Of a DNA stretch of 64,000 bases, positions 34,184 through 44,647 are shown piece after piece (positions within the stretch are counted from its first letter, which is position 1; every line of letters starts with the position of its first letter). Both the position numbers and the translations under genes were made by a program. The notes under the pieces are model-generated. The model searched no databases, was not told where the DNA came from, and saw only the letters and a list, made by a program, of their open reading frames with translations. Source of the DNA: Acidovorax sp. A79 (GTDB lineage Bacteria > Pseudomonadota > Gammaproteobacteria > Burkholderiales > Burkholderiaceae_C); contig NZ_AP028672.1 in NCBI RefSeq assembly GCF_041154505.1, forward strand, positions 3,264,501-3,328,500, given 5' to 3'.

Positions 34184-34198
34184 GCGGTTGTCCTTTCT

Positions 34199-34576
34199 TC
34201 AAGACAGTGCGTGAAGACCCACGCGGTTGCCATCCAGGTCATGGATGTGCGCGAAGAACCCCATGCCCGGCGGCAGTGCCTGGCGCGGCAGGGCCACGCG
34301 GCCGCCCTGGGCCACCGCGCGCTCCAGCGCGGCGTCGAGCGAGGGCGATGCATCGAGGTACACCAGTGTGCCACCGCCAGAAACCTGCGGCGCCGTGGGG
34401 CCCATCATCAGCGCGCCCCCCGCGCCATCGGCCGCGGGGTCGTAGGCAAACACGGCGCCTTCGCTCGGGCCCATGTTCTCGCGGCGCATGGGCTGGGCCA
34501 GCACGGCTTCGTAAAAGGCCTGGGCGCGGTCCAGCTGGGTGGTGGGGATCTCGAACCAGGCGACGGCGTTTTTCAT
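34199..34576 (-). CDS. VOC family protein (YciP/Glo-EDI-BRP-like)
   Basis: This 125-residue VOC protein starts at ATG 34576, behind a GGAGCCC ribosome site. MKNAVAWFEIPTTQLDRAQAFYEAVL begins the domain (residues 1-26) and GMGFFAHIHDLDGNRVGLHAL ends it. A 34623-34650 palindrome sits 47 bases upstream, matching the one before the EVE gene at the same distance. It is followed by a second VOC gene. Function is unknown beyond the fold. Confidence 0.87.
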   Translation of the reverse strand: MKNAVAWFEIPTTQLDRAQAFYEAVLAQPMRRENMGPSEGAVFAYDPAADGAGGALMMGPTAPQVSGGGTLVYLDASPSLDAALERAVAQGGRVALPRQALPPGMGFFAHIHDLDGNRVGLHALS

Positions 34577-34622
34577 GGGGGCTCCTTGTGTGTGAAAGAA
34601 AGAAGCCCTGATGGTGATCGGG

Positions 34623-34650
34623 GGCTGCTGACAGCGGCGTGTCAGCAGCC
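34623..34650. promoter_or_regulatory. Palindrome upstream of the VOC pair (putative WYL-regulator site B)
   Basis: GGCTGCTGACA-N6-TGTCAGCAGCC with perfect 11-base arms, 47 bases upstream of the VOC gene start and just beyond the stop of the AraC-type gene. It is the cleanest copy of this motif in the window. Confidence 0.65.
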
Positions 34651-34662
34651 TGTCACGCGGCA

Positions 34663-36820
<2,158 letters not shown>

Positions 36821-36850
36821 GCATCCGGCATTCGCACTGTCACCCCAATC

Positions 36851-36889
36851 AAAGGCTTGCATGGGGTTCCCTCATCCAGGCCTTTTTTT
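36851..36889 (+). terminator. Probable terminator of pobA
   Basis: AAAGGCTTG (36851-36859) pairs with CAGGCCTTT (36877-36885) with one G-U pair, followed by T residues to 36889. Confidence 0.65.
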
Positions 36890-37236
36890 GTGTGCCCGCA
36901 TCGGCGTTGATTGCAACCGGCGATCCGTCGGCTCACTCTCGGCGCGCACCACGGCCCGCGCATCGCGGCCACACACAGTCCCAATGACAAAGCCGCTTTC
37001 CAGGCAGTTGCCCTGCACGGCGATCTTCATCTGCTACGCAAAATTTAGGCAGAACTGATGCTTACGCCCGCACAGCAGGCTCGATAGCATCGCACCAAGT
37101 TTTCAGATCATTTGCCCAGTGCTGTCGATGTGAGATTCGACGATGGCTTGAACACGATGAAGCTGCTGACGCAGCGTTTTAAGTCAGTGCACTTCACGGT
37201 AGTGACTGCCAATCAACAGCCAGGAAAATCTCAAAG
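36890..37236. other. Lower-GC accessory gap without a recognised gene
   Basis: About 350 bases with clearly lower GC than the flanks and stop codons in all frames I followed. I see no RNA gene, transposase remnant or clear repeat. Together with the following 1.4 kb it looks like inserted accessory DNA. Confidence 0.5.
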
Positions 37237-37401
37237 ATGGATTGGGTCCCGATAGTCTTCATTGTGTTCAAGGTGGCCGTGTTCGGCACCGGCATGTTCT
37301 TCGCCATCAAGTGGCATTACGACCAAGGGAAGAAGGCGAAGAACGAAGCCAGCAGATCGCCAGTGCCGACTGAACGCACACCGGGCGCGTCGGAGCAATA
37401 G
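37237..37401 (+). CDS. Small single-pass membrane protein (54 residues)
   Basis: A 54-codon frame begins MDWVPIVFIVFKVAVFGTG, giving one N-terminal membrane segment (about residues 4-24). A basic stretch KWHYDQGKKAKNE and a Pro/Ser-rich hydrophilic tail follow. AGGAAAA lies 12-16 bases upstream of the ATG, a usable but not ideal ribosome site. I do not recognise a family. The base composition is lower in GC than the catabolic genes and matches the GNAT gene downstream. Confidence 0.5.
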   Translation: MDWVPIVFIVFKVAVFGTGMFFAIKWHYDQGKKAKNEASRSPVPTERTPGASEQ

Positions 37402-37609
37402 CTAATTGCTGTCGATGGTCATAGCTGCGTCAACCCAACTCCGTGCGCCTACTCCACCCTGGATCCAGCCCTGCCAATGTCGTTGCTTGGCGTGACTTCG
37501 GCACGGTCAACCGGCTGGCAATCGAGGTTGCGAATTGAGCCAGTGCGAAAGTACGGTAACAGACGGGCGACCGCTTCAGGCCGGTTGCGGACGTACGCTC
37601 CACTTTCGT

Positions 37610-37639
37610 GAATGAGTACTATCGGCCACAAGCGGACAT
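37610..37639. repeat. Shared 30-base leader element, copy 1
   Basis: A 30-base element with core GTACTATCGGCCA followed by AAGCGGACAT, ending 11 bases before the GNAT start codon. An inverted copy with 28 of 30 identical bases lies at 38496-38525, just before the start of the other accessory gene. Confidence 0.75.
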
Positions 37640-37650
37640 TGGAGTCACAA

Positions 37651-38082
37651 ATGCCACTCGAATGGAAACACTCCACCGAGGGAGTTGATTGGGAAGAGCT
37701 TTCTGCCCTCTATCGGGCCGCCCCACTGGGCGAGAAGCCGCCGCTTCATCTGCAGAAAGTCTTCTCCAACAGCATGTTCACGTGTTTCGTCTATGAGAAT
37801 GCGAAGCTCGTGGCGGTGGGGCGCGCGCTCGCTGATGGTGGAGATTGCTCGTACATATGCGACGTTGCGGTATTGCCCAGCCATCAAGGCACAGGCCTCG
37901 GCAAACAGGTTGTCAGTGACTTGGTGGAAATGTCATCCGGTCACAAGAAAATCATCTTGTATGCGGTCCCTGGCAAAGAGCCTTTCTACAGGAAATTCGG
38001 CTTCATGCGAATGAAGACGGCTATGGCCATCTTTAAGAATCAGCAGCAGCAGGTGGAGGGGGGCTACCTTAGTGAAACCTAA
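37651..38082 (+). CDS. GNAT family N-acetyltransferase
   Basis: This 143-residue acetyltransferase was started at ATG 37651 because GGAG lies seven bases upstream; a longer frame from 37612 would translate the shared leader element. The acetyl-CoA-binding motif A is ICDVAVLPSHQGTGLGKQVV (about residues 69-88), followed by LYAVPGKEPFYRKFGFMRM, typical of GNAT proteins that acetylate small amines or proteins. It lies in lower-GC DNA between pobA and the esterase gene. The gap 37402-37650 before it holds only the leader element. Confidence 0.88.
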   Translation: MPLEWKHSTEGVDWEELSALYRAAPLGEKPPLHLQKVFSNSMFTCFVYENAKLVAVGRALADGGDCSYICDVAVLPSHQGTGLGKQVVSDLVEMSSGHKKIILYAVPGKEPFYRKFGFMRMKTAMAIFKNQQQQVEGGYLSET

Positions 38083-38174
38083 TCCTTCAATCAGGATGAT
38101 GTACACCGGCATGCCTGTTCACGGACGTCTGCTTCCGGGGAGGGGAAAGGTCTGCAATGGGCCCAAAGCCGACC

Positions 38175-38489
38175 TCAGGATGACCCCTGCGAATAGCGCA
38201 ACTCGTCGCCGACGAACACCTTGGCTTGGTGGAACGGTAAGACATGATGGCCGCAATGCTCGGTGAAAACGGCGATGGCTTTCTTAGCCTCATTTACGAC
38301 GACGAGTGCGGACCTGAACTCGACTACTGACTCATCCATCAGCTCTACCCGCACAGTGTCGTGAGGGAAGTTGATCGATTCTGGGCTGCGTCGGAGGTCT
38401 TCGGGCTCGCGCCCAATCTGGGCAGCAAACTCGTCGGCCCACTCCAGCACCACGGCGTCAGCAAGGCGGGGGACAGGGAATTTGTGCAT
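38175..38489 (-). CDS. Hypothetical protein of the accessory stretch
   Basis: This 104-residue acidic protein (start ATG 38489) has a hydrophilic N-terminal half and the core VRVELMDESVVEFRSALVVVNEAKKAIAVFTEHCGHHVLP. I recall similar uncharacterised proteins scattered through accessory regions of proteobacteria but know no function. It converges on the GNAT gene. The inverted copy of the 30-base leader ends six bases before its start codon, so both genes carry the same upstream element. Confidence 0.65.
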   Translation of the reverse strand: MHKFPVPRLADAVVLEWADEFAAQIGREPEDLRRSPESINFPHDTVRVELMDESVVEFRSALVVVNEAKKAIAVFTEHCGHHVLPFHQAKVFVGDELRYSQGSS

Positions 38490-38495
38490 GAGGGG

Positions 38496-38525
38496 ATGTC
38501 CGCTTCTGGCCGATAGTACCCATTC
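38496..38525. repeat. Shared 30-base leader element, copy 2 (inverted)
   Basis: The reverse complement matches copy 1 at 37610-37639 in 28 of 30 bases. It lies immediately upstream of the hypothetical gene starting at 38489. A looser relative may lie near 38123-38142 (GGACGTCTGCTTCC). Confidence 0.75.
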
Positions 38526-38671
38526 GTGACCGAGATGCGAACGGCAGCAACCGCTGTAAAGCTGCCAATGAATCTGCGCAAATCGCTTCTCACTAGTGTG
38601 TAGCCCGGGCCCAAAAGTCTGGAACTTCCGGGGCTGCACGCAGCAGCGCTTCTAGTCACCCCTTCGCCCGA

Positions 38672-38697
38672 TGAAAAAGCCCGGCACAAGCCGGGCA
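38672..38697 (-). terminator. Terminator after the tannase/feruloyl esterase gene
   Basis: On the minus strand GCCCGGC, a 4-base loop TTGT and GCCGGGC are followed by five T residues. It ends about 20-45 bases past the esterase stop codon. Confidence 0.85.
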
Positions 38698-38716
38698 TCG
38701 CACTTTCAATCCCCCA

Positions 38717-40456
38717 TCACCTGCAGCTAAAACTGCCCGCACTCTCCACATCCCCCGTCCCGTTGTAGCGCGCCACCTTGGGGTACACACACAGCGGCCG
38801 CGTGCGGTTGGCGGACCAACTAGCAGGCAGCTCGGCATTCACCACATTGGCTCCCGTGCCGCGTGCCTTGGCCGTCACGCTGTCGGGTGCCTTGCCTTGT
38901 TCCACCCAGGCCACCAGCGGGGCCAGCATGTCGAACTGGTCGGTGGCGGGGCCGCCGGAGCAGTGGTTCATGCCGGGCACCAGGAACAGGCGGGCAAAGG
39001 CGTCGGCCTTGCCGCTGTGGTTGGCCTGCAGGCGGTCCATCCAGTGGGCGGTGTCCATGGGCGAGAACACGCCGTCGGCCACGCCGTGGAAGACGATCAT
39101 CTTGGCGCCCCGGTTCTTCAGGGCGCTCAGGTCGGCTTCGTTGGGCGGGGTCATGTACGACCAGGGGGACTCGGCGTATTGCGCGGTGGTGGCGAACATC
39201 TTGGGGTAGTCCGTCTCCATGCTGAAGTTCAGCGCGTACTGCATGCCGGGGATGGCGGTGAACGCGGCCACGGTGGACGGGGGCGAGGTGAAGATGAAGG
39301 CCACCGCACCAGCGTCGCGCGTGGCGGGCGAGCCGAAGTGCCAGGACGCGAAGTTGGCGCCCGCGATGCCGGGGTCGAACCAGGTGCCCGTGTACAGCGC
39401 CTCGCCCTTGCTGTTCCTGGGGCCCGCAAAGATGCTGGCCAGCACGCTCTTTTGTTCGCTGGTGATGCACGAACCGTCGCGCGCGCCGGTGCAGGTGGGC
39501 ACGTCGGTCTGCAGGTTGAAGGCGGCCTGGCAGGCTGCCACGTCGTTGACCTGGCCGTCAGCCACGCCGTCCAGCGCGTCGCACTTGGCGACGATCTTGC
39601 TGCCGATGAGCTTGAACTCGGCGGGGCTCACGGCCGTGTTCAGGTCGGGCAGGCCGGTGGTGGCGTCCTTGGTGGATACCTTGGCGTACTGCTGGGCCTT
39701 CCACAGCTGGGTGGTGGCGGCCTTGGGAAGGTGAAAGCCGGGGTTGCCCGCCAGGATGCCGTCGTACTGGTCGGCATAGCGCGATGCGCCCACCATGGCG
39801 TGGCGGCCGCCGTTGGAGCAGCCGGCCAGGTACGAGCGGTCGGGCGCCTTGCCGTAGGCAATCTTGATGAGGTTCTTGGCCATGGGGGTGAGGGTGCCCA
39901 CGGCCTGGTAGCCGTAGTCCAGCCGGGCCTGCGGGTCCACGCCGAAGAAGGGGGTGGGCGCGCCATGGCCTGCGTCGGAGCTGAGCACCGCAAAGCCCTG
40001 CACCAGGCCGGGGGCCACCGGCGCGGCGCCGCTCACCGAGCCCAGCGCGGTGACCACGCTGCCGTCCAGTCCGCCGTTGGCCTGGTGCAGAAAGCGGCCG
40101 TTCCACGCCACGGGCAGGCGCATCTCGAAACCGATGGCGTAGCTGGCGCCATCCACGGGGCCGGTGCGCTCCTTCATCTTGCCCTTGACGAGGCAGTGCG
40201 CGGGCGCCTGGGTGGTCACGCCCTGCAGGGCCAGGGGCCCCTCGGGCACCTGCTCGGCGGAGGTGATGCGCGTGCCGGGCAGGGCCAGACTGGTGGCGAG
40301 CGTGGCGCACGACTGCAGGGGGGCCGGTGTGGCGGCGGAGAGCTGGGGCAGGGCGGCATCGGACGAGCCGCCGCAGCCCATGAGCAGGGCCGTCGTCAGG
40401 GCCGACAAAGCGATGGGATGGGCGCGCATTCTGGTCCTTCTTTTTTTCAAGCTCAT
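38717..40456 (-). CDS. Tannase/feruloyl esterase family lipoprotein
   Basis: This 579-residue secreted esterase of the PF07519 family hydrolyses esters of plant phenolic acids. The start at 40456 has CAGGAGA upstream. A lipobox LMGC places the lipidated Cys at residue 28, so it is likely anchored to the outer membrane. The nucleophile Ser214 sits in GCSNGG, an Asp is in VADGVFSPMD, and the catalytic His is in MNHCSGG; the cysteines beside Ser and His fit the family's CS-D-HC motif. It lies at the end of a minus-strand run that includes feruloyl-CoA synthase, so releasing ferulate or p-coumarate from plant cell-wall esters is the likely role. Confidence 0.9.
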   Translation of the reverse strand: MSLKKRRTRMRAHPIALSALTTALLMGCGGSSDAALPQLSAATPAPLQSCATLATSLALPGTRITSAEQVPEGPLALQGVTTQAPAHCLVKGKMKERTGPVDGASYAIGFEMRLPVAWNGRFLHQANGGLDGSVVTALGSVSGAAPVAPGLVQGFAVLSSDAGHGAPTPFFGVDPQARLDYGYQAVGTLTPMAKNLIKIAYGKAPDRSYLAGCSNGGRHAMVGASRYADQYDGILAGNPGFHLPKAATTQLWKAQQYAKVSTKDATTGLPDLNTAVSPAEFKLIGSKIVAKCDALDGVADGQVNDVAACQAAFNLQTDVPTCTGARDGSCITSEQKSVLASIFAGPRNSKGEALYTGTWFDPGIAGANFASWHFGSPATRDAGAVAFIFTSPPSTVAAFTAIPGMQYALNFSMETDYPKMFATTAQYAESPWSYMTPPNEADLSALKNRGAKMIVFHGVADGVFSPMDTAHWMDRLQANHSGKADAFARLFLVPGMNHCSGGPATDQFDMLAPLVAWVEQGKAPDSVTAKARGTGANVVNAELPASWSANRTRPLCVYPKVARYNGTGDVESAGSFSCR

Positions 40457-40553
40457 GGTGTTGTCTCCTGTTTTTCTGAGGCGCAAGGAAACCCGCAGCG
40501 TGGCCTCAACACGCTGTGGGCGGGAGATCGGCGGAAGGCGGATTGCTACTGAA

Positions 40554-42308
40554 TCAGGAGCTGCTGGCGCATATGGGTTGAGCGCCTGTGGCCTCCTGGG
40601 GCCTGGATTCCAAGGCGTGCGCGATGCGCTGGCGCAGGATGCCGGTGCGCAGGTCGAATTCGGGCAGCACCCACAGGGCGAAGGCCTGGGCGGGGGCGGT
40701 CCAGCGGTCCGTGGCGCTGGTGGGTTCGCTCCCGCGTTCGCGGGGGCTGGCGGCGCCGATCTGGCCCCAGGCCCATTCCAGCAGCACCAGCGTCACGGCG
40801 CGCAGGTAGTCGTCGGCCACCCAGTAGGGCAGCTCGGGGTCGGACTGGGCGGCCGCCGCCAGGGCCTGCGTGATCTCGACCAGCGCATGGCGGCGCGCGC
40901 TGGCGGCAGTGCTGGGGGCCGCGCCGGGCAGGCTGCCCAGCAGGGCGCCCAGGCCCTGGCCGCCATCGGCCAGCACCTTGCGCACCAGCAGGTCGATGGC
41001 CTGGATCTCGTTGGTGCCCTCGTAGATCATGGCCACGCGCGCGTCGCGCACGATCTGCTCGATGCCCCATTCACGCACATAGCCGTGGCCGCCAAACACC
41101 TGCAGGCAGGCGCTGGCGCCGTGAAAGCCCTGGTCGGTGAGCGCGGCCTTGAGCACGGGCGTGACCAGCGCGCACCAGCGCTGGGCGGCGGCGCGCGCGG
41201 CAGCGTCGGTGCTGTGCTTGGCCACGTCGAGCTGCAGGGCCGTGTGGTAGGCCAGCACGCGGCCGCCGTCGATCCAGGCGCGCTGCGTGTGCAGGATGCG
41301 GCGGATGGCGGGGTGGTCCTGGATGAGGCTGGTGTCCCTGGCGCCGGGCGCGCGCATCTGGCGGCGCTCGGCCGCGTAGGCGCTGGCCTTTTGCCATGCG
41401 GCTTCCAGGAGGCCGATGCCCTGCAGGCCCACGTGCAGGCGCGCCGCGTTCATCATCACGAACATGGCGTTGAGGCCCTTGTTCGGCTCGCCCACCAGCC
41501 AGCCGGTGGCGTCGTCAAAGCGCATCACGCAGGTGGGGCTGCCGTGCAGGCCCATCTTTTCTTCGATGCGCTCGCACACCACGGCGTTGCGGCTTCCATC
41601 TTGAAGAATCTTGGGCACCAGGAACAGCGACAGGCCCTTGGGCCCCGCAGGCGCATCGGGCAGGCGCGCCAGCACCAGGTGCACGATGTTGTCGGTCAGG
41701 TCGTGCTCGCCGCCGGAGATAAAGATCTTGCTGCCGTTCACCCGCGCGCTGCCATCGGGCTGCGGCACCCCACGTGTGCGCACCAGGCCCAGGTCGCTGC
41801 CCGCGTGGGCTTCGGTCAGGCACATGGTGGCCAGCCATTCGCCGGTGGCGACTTTCTCCAGGTATTGCGCCTTGAGTTCGTCGCTGGCGTGGTGTTTGAT
41901 GCATTCGTACGCGCCGTGCAGCAGGCCGGGGGCCATGGTCCAGCCGTGGTTGGCGCCGGCCAGCCATTCGAACAGCACACATTCGAGCACCGCAGGCAGG
42001 CCCTGGCCGCCGTCCTCGGGCGCGCATGACAGCGACGGCCAGCCCGCCTGCCAGAAGGCCTGGTAGGCGTCGCGGAAGCCTGCGGGCGTGCGCACCTGGC
42101 CTGCGTCGAAGCGGCAGCCTTCTTCGTCGCCGCCGCGCTGCAGCGGGGCGATGGCGCTGTCCACAAACTTGGCGGCTTCGTCGAGCACCTGCGCGGCCAG
42201 CTCGCCATCGGTGTCCGCAAACGGGGGCAGCGCCTGCCAGCGGCTGGGCGCCTGCAGCACATGGGTCAGCAGATGCTGGATGTCGGCAAGGGCTTGGCGT
42301 GCTTGCAT
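40554..42308 (-). CDS. Acyl-CoA dehydrogenase, DmdC-like long form
   Basis: This 584-residue acyl-CoA dehydrogenase is of the long type with an extra C-terminal domain, as in 3-methylmercaptopropionyl-CoA dehydrogenase. MCLTEAHAGSDLG is the flavin motif and GGHGYVREWGIEQIVRDAR with MIYEGTNEIQAIDLL forms the C-terminal active-site region. Inside a hydroxycinnamate gene set it could desaturate phenylpropanoyl-CoA esters such as dihydroferuloyl-CoA, feeding saturated side chains into the same route. A family 1 repeat lies just upstream. The substrate is inferred from context only. Confidence 0.9.
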   Translation of the reverse strand: MQARQALADIQHLLTHVLQAPSRWQALPPFADTDGELAAQVLDEAAKFVDSAIAPLQRGGDEEGCRFDAGQVRTPAGFRDAYQAFWQAGWPSLSCAPEDGGQGLPAVLECVLFEWLAGANHGWTMAPGLLHGAYECIKHHASDELKAQYLEKVATGEWLATMCLTEAHAGSDLGLVRTRGVPQPDGSARVNGSKIFISGGEHDLTDNIVHLVLARLPDAPAGPKGLSLFLVPKILQDGSRNAVVCERIEEKMGLHGSPTCVMRFDDATGWLVGEPNKGLNAMFVMMNAARLHVGLQGIGLLEAAWQKASAYAAERRQMRAPGARDTSLIQDHPAIRRILHTQRAWIDGGRVLAYHTALQLDVAKHSTDAAARAAAQRWCALVTPVLKAALTDQGFHGASACLQVFGGHGYVREWGIEQIVRDARVAMIYEGTNEIQAIDLLVRKVLADGGQGLGALLGSLPGAAPSTAASARRHALVEITQALAAAAQSDPELPYWVADDYLRAVTLVLLEWAWGQIGAASPRERGSEPTSATDRWTAPAQAFALWVLPEFDLRTGILRQRIAHALESRPQEATGAQPICASSS

Positions 42309-42323
42309 GGTTTGCTCTTGTTC

Positions 42324-42378
42324 TGATAGCTATTGGCGCTTGATGGACGCGCGGTAGCGGCTGTTTTTGCTTGAAATC
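42324..42378. repeat. Intergenic repeat, family 1
   Basis: GATAGCTATTGGCGCTTGA, then GGTAGCGGCTG and TTTGCTTGAAATCC in order. It has the same orientation as the copy inside glcE. Confidence 0.65.
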
Positions 42379-42396
42379 CTGGTCGGCCAGCGGCAG

Positions 42397-42471
42397 CCCG
42401 TTCACACTGATCCGGTCGAACGGACTGCGCGGGTGGCATGCCCAGGCTTCGACAGGCTCAGCCTGAACGGG
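42397..42471. repeat. Imperfect long inverted repeat
   Basis: Arms 42397-42420 and 42448-42471 are reverse complements at 20 of 24 positions. The right arm reads TTCGACAGGCTCAGCC followed by TGAACGGG, a sequence type common between genes in many proteobacteria. It lies in the 309-base gap 42309-42617, which contains three different repeat types and no gene. Confidence 0.7.
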
Positions 42472-42533
42472 TGGGAATGGCTGCGCGCCCTCGCGCCGCG
42501 TTGCGCACTGCCCGTGATACCGGCGCGGCCCCG

Positions 42534-42615
42534 GCCAGCGCCACCGTGGAGCTGGCTTCGCCAGGCCACGGGTGGCGTCCCCCTCAGGGGGAAGCGGCGA
42601 AGCCGCTCAGGGGGA
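42534..42615. repeat. Hairpin intergenic element, family 2, copy before the Bug gene stop
   Basis: GCCAGCGCCACCGTGGAGC, then CCAGGCCACGGGTGGCG, CCCCCT...AGGGGG and CGAAGCCGCTCAGGGGG. The copy at 43700-43816 has the same blocks in the same order, so the Bug-protein gene is flanked by direct copies. Confidence 0.75.
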
Positions 42616-42617
42616 GC

Positions 42618-43607
42618 TCAGGAATCCGCGGTGAAGCCGATCTTCTTGATCAGCGGGCCCCAGGTGTCGTACTCGGCCTTCTGCCAGCGCGCCTGCTCCT
42701 CGGGCGTGGAGCCGTGGGGCATCAGGCCCACGATGGCCAGGCTGTCGATGACCGACTTTTCCTTCAGCGCCGCGTTGATGGCGGCGTTGGCGGCGGCGAT
42801 CACCGGCTTGGGCGTGGCGGCGGGGGCGTAGAAGCCAAACCATTCCTCGGTCGTCAGCTCGGGGAAGCCCTGCTCGGCAAACGTGGGCACATCAGGAACG
42901 TACTGCGAGCGCTTGGGGCCCGAGGTGGCCAGGATGCGCAGCTTGCCCGCCTTGTAGTTGGCGATGAAGTCGCCGTGCGGCGTGACCATGGCCGCCACCT
43001 GGCCGCCCACCACGTCCGTCACGCCGGGGATGGAGCCACGGTAGGGCACGTGGCGCAGGTCCACGCCGCTGTTGATGCCCAGCAGCGCGCCCAGGAAGTG
43101 GGGCGTGGAGCCCGCGCCGGGCGAGCCGTAGCTCGCGTCCTTGGGGTTGGCCTTGGCCCAGGCCAGGAAGTCCTTCACTGTCTTGACGCTGGCGGGCACC
43201 ATGGGGCCCACGGCCAGGCCGTGGTGCATGATGGCCGCGATCGACACGGGCGCGAAGTCCTTGTCGGTGTAGTTCATCTTGCTGTAGATGTGCGGGTAGT
43301 TGGCCAGGGCCGACACCTGCGCCACCGCCAGTACCGAGCCGTCAGCGGGGGCTGCCTTCAGGGTCTCCAGCGCAATGCGCCCGCCCGCGCCGGGCTTGTT
43401 TTCCACCACGCCGGCGTTCTTGCTGAACGCCGAGCCACCCCATTTTTCGGCCACGCGCCGCGCCACGGTGTCGCCCGAGCTGCCGGCCGGAAAGCCGAAA
43501 TACACCTTGACCTGATCCACCTGCGCATGGGCGGCGAAGGGGTGCAGGGCGCCCAATGCGGCGCTGGCGCCAAGGGCCTGAACGAATTGACGGCGTGTGG
43601 TGGTCAT
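42618..43607 (-). CDS. Bug family (tripartite tricarboxylate transporter-type) binding protein
   Basis: This 329-residue periplasmic binding protein has a Tat-type signal (TTRRQFVQALG) and the Bug-family fold, opening VKVYFGFPAGSSGDTVARRVAEK with the usual ENKPGAGG block. Bug proteins bind carboxylates, often aromatic ones, and many have no linked transporter genes, as here. Encoded among feruloyl-CoA synthase and dehydrogenase genes, it probably binds a phenolic acid. It is flanked on both sides by family 2 repeats, so it could have been inserted into or duplicated within the run. Confidence 0.9.
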   Translation of the reverse strand: MTTTRRQFVQALGASAALGALHPFAAHAQVDQVKVYFGFPAGSSGDTVARRVAEKWGGSAFSKNAGVVENKPGAGGRIALETLKAAPADGSVLAVAQVSALANYPHIYSKMNYTDKDFAPVSIAAIMHHGLAVGPMVPASVKTVKDFLAWAKANPKDASYGSPGAGSTPHFLGALLGINSGVDLRHVPYRGSIPGVTDVVGGQVAAMVTPHGDFIANYKAGKLRILATSGPKRSQYVPDVPTFAEQGFPELTTEEWFGFYAPAATPKPVIAAANAAINAALKEKSVIDSLAIVGLMPHGSTPEEQARWQKAEYDTWGPLIKKIGFTADS

Positions 43608-43699
43608 GGTTTGTCTCCTGGTGTGTATCTGACGGACATCTCAAAAATCAACTGGGGTGTTCGCACACCCTCTCGTTATCAGCTGTGCGGTGCCTCCCG

Positions 43700-43816
43700 G
43701 GGCGCAAGAAACTGGCGCTGCCCAAGCCAGCGCCACCGTGGAACTGGCTTTGCCAGGCCACCGGTGGCGTCCCCCTCCCGCAGGAGAGGGGGAAGGCGCG
43801 AAGCGACTCAGGGGGT
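43700..43816. repeat. Hairpin intergenic element, family 2, copy after the SDR gene
   Basis: Begins near CGCAAGAAACTGGCGCTG; a perfect hairpin TGGCGCTG-N7-CAGCGCCA is followed by CCACCGTGGAACTGGC and GCCAGGCCACCGGTGGC. CCCCCTCCC...GGGGG and GCGAAGCGACTCAGGGGG end it. It fills most of the 212-base gap between the SDR and Bug genes. Confidence 0.75.
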
Positions 43817-43819
43817 GCA

Positions 43820-44605
43820 TTACCGTGGCGCCATGCGCAGGGCACCATCGAGGCGGATCACCTCGCCGTTCAGGTGCCCGTTGGTCACGATGTGGCACGC
43901 CAGCTCGGCAAATTCCTCGGGCTTGCCCAGGCGTGGGGGGAAGGGGATGCTCGCGGCCAGCGATTGCTGCACGGCCTCGGGCAACTCCTTCATCAGCGGC
44001 GTGGCGAACAGGCCGGGCGCCACGGTGCACACCCGGATGCCGTGCTGCGCCAGGTCGCGCGCCATGGGCAGCGTCATGCCCACCAGGCCGCCCTTGGAGG
44101 CGCTGTAAGCCTGCTGGCCCACCTGGCCGTCGAACGCGGCGGCCGAGGCGGTGAACATCATCACGCCGCGCTCGCCATTGGGCAGGGCGTCGAGTTTGGC
44201 GCAAGCGGCGGCGAACAGGCGGCTCACGTTGTAGCTGCCGATCAGGTTGATGGTGACCACGCGCGTGAAGTCCTCCAGCGGCGCGGCGCTTCCGTCGCGC
44301 TGCACGATGCGCTTGGCGCTGCCGATGCCAGCCACGTTCATCAGGATGCGCGCCGGGCCGTGGGCCGCAGCGGCCTTCTCCAGCGCGGCGGTGACGCTGG
44401 CGGGGTCGGTGATGTCGCAGGCGCACGCCACGGCGCAGCCGTTGCCAAATTCCTTGCCAATGTCGGCCGCAACCTTCTCTGCCAGCTCGGCGTTGCGGTC
44501 GAGCACGGCGACCTTGGCGCCCAGGCGGGCGAGTTCGCGGGCGGTGGCTTCACCGAGGCCCGATGCGCCGCCGGTCACGATGGCGGCTTGTCCTTGGATG
44601 TCCAT
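43820..44605 (-). CDS. SDR, probable 3-hydroxyacyl-CoA dehydrogenase (HSD10-like)
   Basis: This 261-residue SDR has TGGASGLG near the N-terminus, NVAGIGSA in place of the NNAG motif, and YSASKGG as the catalytic YxxxK. The C-terminal half (FPPRLGKPEEFAELACHIVTNGHLNGEVIRLDGALRM) is characteristic of type II 3-hydroxyacyl-CoA dehydrogenases. In this operon it would oxidise the 3-hydroxy-3-aryl-propanoyl-CoA made by the crotonase, the third step of a beta-oxidative shortening of hydroxycinnamates. Confidence 0.88.
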   Translation of the reverse strand: MDIQGQAAIVTGGASGLGEATARELARLGAKVAVLDRNAELAEKVAADIGKEFGNGCAVACACDITDPASVTAALEKAAAAHGPARILMNVAGIGSAKRIVQRDGSAAPLEDFTRVVTINLIGSYNVSRLFAAACAKLDALPNGERGVMMFTASAAAFDGQVGQQAYSASKGGLVGMTLPMARDLAQHGIRVCTVAPGLFATPLMKELPEAVQQSLAASIPFPPRLGKPEEFAELACHIVTNGHLNGEVIRLDGALRMAPR

Positions 44606-44647
44606 GCTGTGTGTCCTTGAGAAAAATGGTGGGTGTGTCTTTGGCGT

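Noticed and set aside
37612..38082. Starting the GNAT gene at the upstream ATG
   Set aside because: That start would translate the shared leader element and has no ribosome site; ATG 37651 has GGAG.
36890..38716. Chromosomal integron cassette array with attC sites
   Set aside because: No RYYYAAC/GTTRRRY core sites and no integrase were seen; only the shared 30-base element supports a cassette-like reading.
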